A stretch of 41,138 nt of DNA, taken from an archaeon GW2011_AR19 (GTDB taxonomy: Archaea; Nanobdellota; Nanobdellia; Pacearchaeales; GW2011-AR1). The stretch is taken from the NCBI GenBank assembly GCA_000806015.1, contig JWKY01000004.1, positions 1 through 41,138 of the forward strand, given 5' to 3'. The notes under the pieces are model-generated. The model was not told the DNA's origin and made no database searches. It saw only the letters and a list, made by a program, of their open reading frames with translations. The stretch's first letter is position 1; every line of letters starts with the position of its first letter. Both the position numbers and the translations under genes were made by a program. Positions 24,443 through 31,073 of this stretch are shown one piece after another.

Positions 24443-24558
24443 ATTTATTTTATGTTCCCATAGTTTATCTTTTTTGTTATCTTATTTGCCATTTGTTTTG
24501 AGTAATAATAAAAAACCAAATGTTTATAAACCCATTTACCATCAAAAATAATTTAAAA

Positions 24559-24969
24559 ATGAAAAAATTAACAAAAATTTTGATAAAGACAGGTATTGGA
24601 ATTTTCGGCTTGATGAATTCTTTTAATGCTAATGGGCAGATAACCTCGGCGCAAGGAGCAACTCCTGATTTAAAAATCAACTCATTTTATTCATATTTCT
24701 TTAATTATGATTCTATAAAGGTTAATTTATCAGACAGAAATAAAGATAAAAAAATTGATAAAATAGATTATATATGCTATCTTCCAAAAGGCGAAATAAT
24801 AAGCGGACAATCACAAGATAATAATTTTGACGAATCTTTTGAAACTGGAAAATACAGGTCTTTTAACAAAAACGGCATTTTAGAAAGTGTTGGAGATTTT
24901 TCTCTCAATTTCCTTTCTAAAGCAGTAAAAAATTATTCAGAAGGCGTTCATAAGTTTTATAAAAATTAA
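24559..24969 (+). CDS. Small secreted protein with possible Ca-binding loop
   Basis: 136 residues from ATG 24559 (an upstream ATG at 24520 would put 13 extra residues before the signal peptide). The signal peptide is about 1-25 (MKKLTKILIKTGIGIFGLMN). Near 59-70 the stretch DRNKDKKIDKID has the Asp/Asn spacing of an EF-hand/dockerin calcium loop. A TATA-like tgtttataaac (24519-24529) lies about 35 nt upstream. Plan and size resemble the secreted gene at 14727-15320. Confidence 0.55.
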   Translation: MKKLTKILIKTGIGIFGLMNSFNANGQITSAQGATPDLKINSFYSYFFNYDSIKVNLSDRNKDKKIDKIDYICYLPKGEIISGQSQDNNFDESFETGKYRSFNKNGILESVGDFSLNFLSKAVKNYSEGVHKFYKN

Positions 24970-24981
24970 TTTTATTTGCGA

Positions 24982-27126
24982 TTAGTGTTGATGATTATAT
25001 TCTCCGGATAAAATTAATTCTCTGGCTTCTTGAGCGTTGCGGGGTTGAGGATGTTCTTCTTCATCAGCGTAGATTGTATCACCAGTTAAACTTGTTGAAA
25101 TATATCCATTTTGATTCGTCACGCCACTAAACATTCCGCGTCCGCAAGTGCAGGCATAGAATTTTTTAAAATCAGAAGATGAGCCCAAACAATAAGCATA
25201 ATTGTGAATTCCATCTGGCACCATCTCATTTGCTCCTGCTTTTTTCCAACTTGCGCCGCCATCAAGAGTTTCAACTACATTCTCTGCGTGATGACCGACA
25301 ATTAAATGATTGGCGTCCTTTGGATCAATTAAAACCATTTCGTAATTTGGCATATGTCCAAAATTATACAGCCATCCAATAAACTCTTCAGGCTGATCCT
25401 CTCCATAATTGCGAATGCCGGCAGTAAGTTCTGTCCATGTTTCTCCGCCGTTTCTACTTTGAAAAATTCCTCCATATTTTCCCGATATTTGTTCTTCTAA
25501 AGAAAGTTGCCCGAAAAAAATATTTGAAGATGCAACAATAATCTCTGGATCTGATGGTGACATTGCAAGCCGATAAGTATATTTTAATTTTTCACCACCT
25601 AATGAATTAAAGTGTTTACCTCCGTCGTTGCTCTTAAATACTCCTTCCCCCAACGCTGATGCATATACTGTTTTTGAATCAATCGGATTAAAAATAATAG
25701 AATATACTGCAAAATTTCCAATTCCTTGCACTCTGGTCCAAGTTTCTCCATCATCATATGATTCCCAAAGCCCCTCTCCCGACGGAGTTTCAGCGGTTTC
25801 TGTTCCTATGCCGACAAGAATATGATTTGAATCAGCAGGGTCTATTGTAATTGATTTTATAATTGAATCTTTATTTCCAGGTTTTGTTTTTTCTAATATT
25901 TTTATGCCTTGCTCATCAACTATCCCGACAGAAAATAAATCTCCCCCAAGATACACCTTGGAAAAATCATGAGGATCAGGTTGTAGAGTGATCACGCTAA
26001 AATCAGTTGCTAAATGTTTGTATCCCTTGCCGCCATTTTTTGACCAATAAAAACCTTGCCGGTCCCATGTTACAACATATATTTCGTTCTCATCTTTTGG
26101 ATTAACATACACTTCCCGCGTTGCTACTGAAATAAGTCCTTGATTAAATTCTTCAAAGGTATTGCCATTATCCGACGACACATATACACCATTGCCTCCC
26201 ACACCCACATATATTTTTGAATCAAAACTTACAATTTCTCCAATCCACGCCGGAGGAAGATTCTCCGATGCTGTCTCACGAAATAAATTGCCATCGCTGG
26301 ATATCCAAATTTTTGGATCAGGATTCCATGTCGCTGCGTAAAAATAGTTTTCATCAGTTCCAATTCCAGTAACTTGTTCAAGCCCATCCACTTTTTCCCA
26401 CGATAATTCATTTGGAGCCAGTTTATACAACTCGCCCCCCATACGAGCATTAAATTGCAGTTCAGTGCCAAGAAGGTAAAGATTATTTTTGAAATTCACA
26501 AACCGAGCAGTCTTTAGATTTTCAAGACCATCATTGAAAGGCGTCCAACTTTTTCCTTTGTCTGATGAGACTAAAACACCATCATTGTGCGTGGCAAGAT
26601 ATATTTTTGAATTATAGAAATAAATGTGATTGAAATCATAATACTTATCAAAAACAAAACGTTTCTCCCAGTGTTCTCCTCCATCTTTGGAAACAATAAG
26701 TATGCTGTTTTCATCATTAGTAAATCCAGGCACATACAATATTTTTGGATTTTCTGGATCTAAGACCAGAGTATGTGAGTGAAAAATATCGGCTTTAATA
26801 TCTCTGGTTATAGGATCCCTTAAGCCCTGCCAGCTATTTCCTTTATTAGTTGTTCTTGCTAAACCAGCAATCATTTCTGGGACATATGCAGTATTTACAT
26901 CGGCGGGATTAGTTACAATATCAAACGCCCTGTTCTCTGGAATGCCGCGCCCAATTGCAATTTGTTTCCAAGAATTATCTAACTGAAGTTCATAAATTCC
27001 ACCAGAATACAACGAGGCCCAAATAGTTCCAGCGTGAGGAATCATTCTGATTACCGTTCCTCCTACTGGTCCGAGCGTTTGTGTCCAACCAACTGAGTCT
27101 TGATCCGGAGGAAGATTAAATGCCAA
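24982..27126 (-). CDS. BNR/Asp-box beta-propeller protein lacking a visible signal peptide
   Basis: 714 residues made of repeated beta-propeller blades with Asp-box motifs (SKDGGEHWE, SSDNGNTFE, SYDDGETWTR, SNDGGKHF, SRNGGETWTE), as in sortilin/sialidase-like exported proteins. The only usual start is TTG at 27126. The same frame continues open 28 codons upstream to a TAA, and those codons (INSKNNSQNK.. ..QNQQAQEEN) read like the linker after a lipoprotein signal. GC content is visibly higher than its neighbours, which suggests transfer and loss of the 5' end, or a non-canonical start. Confidence 0.75.
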   Translation of the reverse strand: MAFNLPPDQDSVGWTQTLGPVGGTVIRMIPHAGTIWASLYSGGIYELQLDNSWKQIAIGRGIPENRAFDIVTNPADVNTAYVPEMIAGLARTTNKGNSWQGLRDPITRDIKADIFHSHTLVLDPENPKILYVPGFTNDENSILIVSKDGGEHWEKRFVFDKYYDFNHIYFYNSKIYLATHNDGVLVSSDKGKSWTPFNDGLENLKTARFVNFKNNLYLLGTELQFNARMGGELYKLAPNELSWEKVDGLEQVTGIGTDENYFYAATWNPDPKIWISSDGNLFRETASENLPPAWIGEIVSFDSKIYVGVGGNGVYVSSDNGNTFEEFNQGLISVATREVYVNPKDENEIYVVTWDRQGFYWSKNGGKGYKHLATDFSVITLQPDPHDFSKVYLGGDLFSVGIVDEQGIKILEKTKPGNKDSIIKSITIDPADSNHILVGIGTETAETPSGEGLWESYDDGETWTRVQGIGNFAVYSIIFNPIDSKTVYASALGEGVFKSNDGGKHFNSLGGEKLKYTYRLAMSPSDPEIIVASSNIFFGQLSLEEQISGKYGGIFQSRNGGETWTELTAGIRNYGEDQPEEFIGWLYNFGHMPNYEMVLIDPKDANHLIVGHHAENVVETLDGGASWKKAGANEMVPDGIHNYAYCLGSSSDFKKFYACTCGRGMFSGVTNQNGYISTSLTGDTIYADEEEHPQPRNAQEARELILSGEYNHQH

Positions 27127-27232
27127 ATCATTTTCTTCCTGCGCTTGCTGATTTTGTGACGGAATTTCATCAGTAATTTTATTTTGAGAATTGTTCTTTG
27201 AATTTATTGTTTAAAAACTTTTTAAAATAATT

Positions 27233-27856
27233 TTAATAAATCCTCTTCGCTGGAGATTGAGCAGGAGGAATTTTTTTAATTATAAATCTTGAACCATGTT
27301 CTTCTGAAATTATTGCAGATAGTTCATATTGTCCAAACACAATTTTTACAGCCCCTTCACCTGCCGGAATTTTTGATTTTTTAGAAAAAGTTTGAATAAT
27401 CTCACTTATTTCTTGTTCTGTTAAAATTATATTTGTGGGCTTTGTTCCCATTCCTCCTCTAACAATTAGCGCTTTATCTGGTCCATTAGATTCAATAACT
27501 TTCACATTATTGTCTGCTAACAAGGGATTTAATTCTCCTAAATCTAATTGTGTTTCAGTTACGGCATAGGGTCTTAGATGCGCAAATTGCGGGGGCAATC
27601 GTGTTTCCGGGATTCTTAAAATTGGCTGGGACTTTTGTTTTGGAATTTCAAAAGATTTTGTTAAAGGTTGAAAATAAATTTCTTTTTTAATCTCTTCAGG
27701 AATTCTTTGTTTTACTTTTTCTACAAAATCGTGGCTTTTTGTTTTAGGCAATTCTTGCTTGATTAAAAATTCCATCGGATTTTTTGAAATAATTAATCTT
27801 TTTGTAAAATCCAAAAGCACAAGTGTTTTTAATTCAACTGAAGAATTTTCCAGCAT
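27233..27856 (-). CDS. Stand-alone N-terminal domain of a TadA/VirB11-like secretion ATPase
   Basis: 207 residues. The second half matches the N-domain of type IV pilus/secretion ATPases: LGELNPLLADNNVKVIESNGPDKALIVR, then LTEQEISEIIQTFSKKSKIPAGEGAVK and GSRFIIKK. The RecA-like ATPase domain with Walker A is absent. The N-terminal third is helical and Lys/Pro-rich. It is the last of three closely packed genes (28209 to 27233). It may work as an adaptor, or be a cut-down ATPase; neither is known. Confidence 0.65.
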   Translation of the reverse strand: MLENSSVELKTLVLLDFTKRLIISKNPMEFLIKQELPKTKSHDFVEKVKQRIPEEIKKEIYFQPLTKSFEIPKQKSQPILRIPETRLPPQFAHLRPYAVTETQLDLGELNPLLADNNVKVIESNGPDKALIVRGGMGTKPTNIILTEQEISEIIQTFSKKSKIPAGEGAVKIVFGQYELSAIISEEHGSRFIIKKIPPAQSPAKRIY

Positions 27857-27859
27857 TTT

Positions 27860-27997
27860 TTAAAATCCCTTAAATGGAGATTTTTGATATTCTCCTTTTG
27901 TTGTTGGAGAAATTCCGTGAGCAGGGGCTGGAGATTGTCTAAATTGAGGAGGCATTGCCGGTTGAATTGCTTTTTCAGATTCTCCGCCTTCACTCAT
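27860..27997 (-). CDS. Small Pro/Gln-rich ORF (45 aa)
   Basis: Hand-translated: begins MSEGGESEKAIQP and ends KGEYQKSPFKGF. It starts 5 nt after the upstream gene stops and ends 3 nt before the next ATG, which is convincing operon spacing for a real small gene. The composition is disordered (Pro, Gln, Ser). Probably a flexible partner of the flanking coiled-coil and ATPase-N-domain proteins. Confidence 0.65.
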   Translation of the reverse strand: MSEGGESEKAIQPAMPPQFRQSPAPAHGISPTTKGEYQKSPFKGF

Positions 27998-28002
27998 TAA
28001 AG

Positions 28003-28209
28003 CTAATCCTCTTGCTCAAATAATTCCAAAAGTTTTGAAATTTGAGACGAGAGTTCATCAAATTTAACAGACAAATTAGTCATTACTTTTTGAAGAGAGA
28101 CAAAATTTTCTACAAGTATTTTTTCAACAGATTTTTTTTGTTCAGATTCTTTAAAAGAAATATTTGAAGCCACTCTTTCTTTTGAGCCTTTTATCACCCT
28201 TTTTGCCAT
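28003..28209 (-). CDS. Small coiled-coil protein
   Basis: 68 residues, mostly one long heptad-bearing helix (KSVEKILVENFVSLQKVMTNLSVKFDELSSQISKLLELFE), basic N-terminus and acidic tip. First of the three-gene set with the 45-aa ORF and the secretion-ATPase-like N-domain. Likely an oligomer. No family name known to me. Confidence 0.7.
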   Translation of the reverse strand: MAKRVIKGSKERVASNISFKESEQKKSVEKILVENFVSLQKVMTNLSVKFDELSSQISKLLELFEQED

Positions 28210-28266
28210 GAAAATTAGAGGTTTTTTTTGTTTAAAAACTTTGCCTGTAAAAGTTTTTAGCTAAAA

Positions 28267-28328
28267 ATTGTTAAATTTTTTGTCTATAAAATTTTGTGTT
28301 TGAGAACATTGTTAAATTTTTTGTTTAT
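28267..28328. repeat. 21-nt direct repeat in a promoter region
   Basis: The 21-nt unit (positions 28267-28287) recurs at 28308-28328 with one difference (gtctat against gtttat). It lies in the 137-nt gap between the HEPN gene's 3' end and the coiled-coil gene's start. May be a regulatory site or slippage product. Confidence 0.5.
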
Positions 28329-28346
28329 GGATTTATTTTGGGGATT

Positions 28347-28829
28347 TTAATAAATCTCCAAAAAATCTTTTGCTTTTTTAAAATATGAATCCCTGTCTTT
28401 GAAAGTTAATCCAGTTATAAAATTTAAAATTTCTGCATTAAAATCTTCTGCGCTGATTAAAGCGTCCAAGACTTCTTTTTCAGAAACTGCAAAATTGGGA
28501 TAATACTGCTTATCTTTTCTTTCAAATTTGGCCTTTTTTATAACTTCATTGTCAATATCAAATATTCTTTTTAATAAGAATATTGATGCATTATGATTTT
28601 CAGACTTCACTCCAATTAAATAAAATAGAGCGAGAACAGAATAATACATACTAAAATAAGAAAGAGCAATTGCATCAGCATATTGCCCGTTAGTTGAAAG
28701 AATTTTTGCAGATTTAAGACTATCATCTGATTTCTGTAAATATGAATTCTTTAGATTTTCTGAAGGTTCAACTATCTGCAATATTTTTAATTTTACTAAT
28801 TTTCGCAAATTAATCGTTTGTTTTTTCAT
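28347..28829 (-). CDS. HEPN-domain protein (toxin-like partner of MNT)
   Basis: About 160 residues from Met5 (28829; the earlier start at 28841 overlaps the MNT gene by 32 nt). HEPN features: LQKSDDSLKSAKILSTNGQYADAIALSYFSMYYSVLALF and GVKSENHNASIFLLKRIF. The usual catalytic Arg of the RxxxxH motif is not seen; Lys-Ser-Glu-Asn-His is in its place, so nuclease activity is uncertain. It overlaps the nucleotidyltransferase gene, the classic HEPN/MNT pair. Confidence 0.82.
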   Translation of the reverse strand: MKKQTINLRKLVKLKILQIVEPSENLKNSYLQKSDDSLKSAKILSTNGQYADAIALSYFSMYYSVLALFYLIGVKSENHNASIFLLKRIFDIDNEVIKKAKFERKDKQYYPNFAVSEKEVLDALISAEDFNAEILNFITGLTFKDRDSYFKKAKDFLEIY

Positions 28830-29367
28830 AATACTTTTCAAAATCTTTTATTATGACATGATTGTCAATTATTTCTTTAATCAGCAAAGAATCTCTATTA
28901 AACTTTCCTATTTTTACACTAATCTTTGAATTTAGATTTTCCAATTCTTTTTTCAAACCCAAATTTTCTGTTTCTACATATAAATCAATATCGCTTTTAT
29001 TATGAGCAGTATTTTTCGCATAGCTTCCAAATAATAATGCAAGTCCTATCTTTTTATTTTTAATTATTTCATCAAATATTTTTCTAAGGATTGGATATTC
29101 TGAAATTATTTTTGTTTGCTTATAGATTTCATATTCCAAAATCTTGCTTCTGGATTCTATATTTTTTTTGAGGGAAAAAACTTTATTCTTGCCAAAGTAT
29201 TCAAAATCAAGAATCTTGTTTTTTACAAGATCTTCTGCGGCTCTTTTGACCGTCATGTGATTCTTTTCAAGAACTCTGGATAATTCTCTTATATGCCTCT
29301 CTTTTTTCATCAAACAACCCAAAATTTCTAAACTTATATTGTAATTATTATGTTCCATATATAACAT
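28810..29367 (-). CDS. Winged-helix plus MNT-type nucleotidyltransferase
   Basis: 185 residues. Residues 1-65 form a winged helix (ILGCLMKKERHIRELSRVLEKNHMTVKRAAEDL). Residues about 90-175 are a minimal nucleotidyltransferase with the GS-x10-DxD motif LFGSYAKNTAHNKSDIDLYVE. MNT antitoxins inactivate HEPN toxins by AMP addition, so this is the probable antitoxin with its own DNA-binding domain. A TATA-like cttTATAAAtag (about 29382-29393) precedes it; Met4 is an alternative start. Confidence 0.85.
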   Translation of the reverse strand: MLYMEHNNYNISLEILGCLMKKERHIRELSRVLEKNHMTVKRAAEDLVKNKILDFEYFGKNKVFSLKKNIESRSKILEYEIYKQTKIISEYPILRKIFDEIIKNKKIGLALLFGSYAKNTAHNKSDIDLYVETENLGLKKELENLNSKISVKIGKFNRDSLLIKEIIDNHVIIKDFEKYYEKTND

Positions 29368-29404
29368 ATTTGTTACAACTATTTATAAAGATTACGCTTT
29401 AATT

Positions 29405-29668
29405 TCATATGATGTCTTTAACCTCTTTTAGTATTTTTTTGCCTGAAGCAGAAATTTTGTAAAATTTAAAAACTCTATCTTCTGGATTTCTACAGATAAT
29501 TAATTTTTTCTCTAATAATTCGTTAATGGTTCTTGAAGTGTGTGATTTATACATCTTTGTAATTTTCATTATTTCTGGCTGGCTTTTTTCTTTTTCAGCT
29601 AATAATTTTAAAATTTCAAGTCTTCGTTTGCTTCTTGCAATAAAACTAATAATCTTGGGATTACTCAT
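29405..29668 (-). CDS. Winged-helix transcription regulator (ArsR/MarR-like)
   Basis: 87 residues, a single winged helix: RRLEILKLLAEKEKSQPEIMKITKMYKSHTSRTINELLEKKLIICR, then wing residues FKFYKISASGKKIL. No sensor domain is visible. It is divergent from a secreted-protein gene, and three GAG(G)TWACC-type repeats lie in the shared 116-nt gap, which makes that gene and itself the likely targets. Confidence 0.8.
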   Translation of the reverse strand: MSNPKIISFIARSKRRLEILKLLAEKEKSQPEIMKITKMYKSHTSRTINELLEKKLIICRNPEDRVFKFYKISASGKKILKEVKDII

Positions 29669-29677
29669 CTGACAAAC

Positions 29678-29720
29678 GAGTAACCATTTCTTTTATTTTG
29701 AGGTTACCTTTTGAGTTACC
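29678..29720 (+). promoter_or_regulatory. Triple GAG(G)TWACC repeats, likely operator
   Basis: GAGTAACC (29678-29685), GAGGTTACC (29700-29708) and GAGTTACC (29713-29720) lie on the same strand between the winged-helix regulator and the secreted-protein gene. The last two are 13 nt apart. Just after the last copy a box A (tatttttaaag) starts the plus-strand promoter. Repeated sites next to a small HTH gene suggest autoregulation and control of 29785-30507. Confidence 0.55.
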
Positions 29721-29784
29721 AAATATTTTTAAAGCTTAAAATCTTGTTTTTATAGAATGAGTATACAGATGTAAGGAGGTAAAA

Positions 29785-30507
29785 ATGAAAAACAAAAATT
29801 TAATTTTAGGGATTTTTATTTTAGGAATTGTGTTTATGAGTTCTTTTGCTTTTGCAGGAATTACTGGATATGTTTTAAGAGGACAAGCTCTCTCATCAGA
29901 CGGCGTAAGTGCAACTTTAAAATCGGTTGATAGATTTGGAACTGTTACTGTTGCTGTAGAAGATACAAAAACAGGGATTGTAGAAACTGTTCAAGTAAAA
30001 GAAGGAGGAACTGCGATAACTTCAAGAGGAGATGTGGTTACGGCTCGTGATTTCCGACGAAAAAGTCTTTTTAGAAAAGAAGCTGCAGAGATTAATGTTC
30101 AATCCCCAGTTGCTGGAATTGCAGCAGGATCCGGAATATCGACAGGACATACACATTTGAGTGATTTTAAGTATATTACAAAAACATTAAATGCCCAGTA
30201 TTTTTCAAATGGCGTTCTTGGGTCAAATATTCCTCAGAATGTTTTTGATGGTATAATCAATTGCGTTTCTGAGATGGGAACATCTGAGGTTATTGCTTTA
30301 AGTGGAGGCTACAAGATAACATGGAATGATCCTTTTAATGGGAAAGGCGAGGTTATCACTCAAGAAAATGGCCAGGTGTATAATACTGAAAAAGCTTATG
30401 CAGTTAGTGTTGTTGATCCTCGTGCAGACGATTTAGCATCTGTAGAGATGGTTACCCTCTGCGCTCGTGTAGAACCAACATTGCATCAATTTAGCCAAGA
30501 CTATTAA
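29785..30507 (+). CDS. Secreted protein, unknown family
   Basis: 240 residues with a clear signal peptide (about 1-24, LILGIFILGIVFMSSFAFA). The mature part begins with beta-type repeats (ATLKSVDRFGTVTVAVEDTKTG) and carries a charged patch (RDFRRKSLFRKEAAE) and a C-terminal region with two Cys. A strong Shine-Dalgarno (AAGGAGGT, 29773-29780) lies 4 nt before the ATG, unlike the leaderless genes around it, and suggests high translation. Likely controlled by the neighbouring winged-helix protein. No homologue known to me. Confidence 0.75.
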   Translation: MKNKNLILGIFILGIVFMSSFAFAGITGYVLRGQALSSDGVSATLKSVDRFGTVTVAVEDTKTGIVETVQVKEGGTAITSRGDVVTARDFRRKSLFRKEAAEINVQSPVAGIAAGSGISTGHTHLSDFKYITKTLNAQYFSNGVLGSNIPQNVFDGIINCVSEMGTSEVIALSGGYKITWNDPFNGKGEVITQENGQVYNTEKAYAVSVVDPRADDLASVEMVTLCARVEPTLHQFSQDY

Positions 30508-30594
30508 CTTTAATTTATTTTATTTTCTTTCTTTTTTTATTTTTTCTAATAGAAATGTTTAAAAAATCAAGAAACATAATATTATTAATTTAAA

Positions 30595-30834
30595 ATGCAC
30601 GAAAAATTAGGAATTAATATTGTGATTAGAACAGAGAAAATGAATGGAAAGAGTGTTTTCATAGTTAATAATGAAGAAGTGGGGGTAGCTGATTTTGGAG
30701 ATACTTTAGAAGACGCTATAGAAAATTTTAAAAAATCTTTGGCTCTTTATTTAGAAGTATATCCTGAAAAGAAAGACCTTTTTATTAAAGAAGAAACCCA
30801 AACGCCTTTAATGGTGTCAAGAATTTTAATCTAA
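30595..30834 (+). CDS. HicB-like antitoxin (convergent to hicA)
   Basis: 79 residues resembling a degraded RNase H fold HicB: GINIVIRTEKMNGKSVFIVNNEEVGVADFGDTLEDAIENFKKSLALYLE. The typical start of strand-strand-Gly plus a DTLEDA helix is present, but no C-terminal DNA-binding domain. It lies tail-to-tail with the HicA-like gene and overlaps its 3' end by 9 nt; ordinary HicAB pairs are co-directional. Confidence 0.6.
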   Translation: MHEKLGINIVIRTEKMNGKSVFIVNNEEVGVADFGDTLEDAIENFKKSLALYLEVYPEKKDLFIKEETQTPLMVSRILI

Positions 30835-31050
30835 ATATTCTTCAAATTCTTTTTTGTTTATATCTAGCTGTCTCATGATATTATTATAAATCCATACTGC
30901 TAAAATCTCCCTGTGCGTCGGCACATTTGTTGATTTATTATTTTTGGGATTTTCTACAATAACTCCATGGTCTGTGTTCCTTATTATTTTACATCCAAAT
31001 TTTTCTAATGCCTTCACCACTTTTCTTGCTTTTAGATTTCTACGATTCAT
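30826..31050 (-). CDS. HicA-like mRNA interferase toxin
   Basis: 74 residues with the dsRBD-like HicA pattern: KARKVVKALEKFGCKIIRNTDHGVIVEN, then STNVPTHREILAVWIYNNIMRQLDINKKEFEEYL. The active-site His sits in NTDHG and the VPTH motif is present. Convergent and 3'-overlapping with the HicB-like gene. The PEP synthase gene lies upstream on the same strand. Confidence 0.75.
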   Translation of the reverse strand: MNRRNLKARKVVKALEKFGCKIIRNTDHGVIVENPKNNKSTNVPTHREILAVWIYNNIMRQLDINKKEFEEYLD

Positions 31051-31073
31051 TTTATTATACGCATTTTTCTTTT

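Noticed and set aside
27100-27170. An out-of-frame ATG (about 27164) as the true N-terminus of the beta-propeller gene
   Set aside because: It is in a different frame and would need a frameshift; its translation is not signal-peptide-like.
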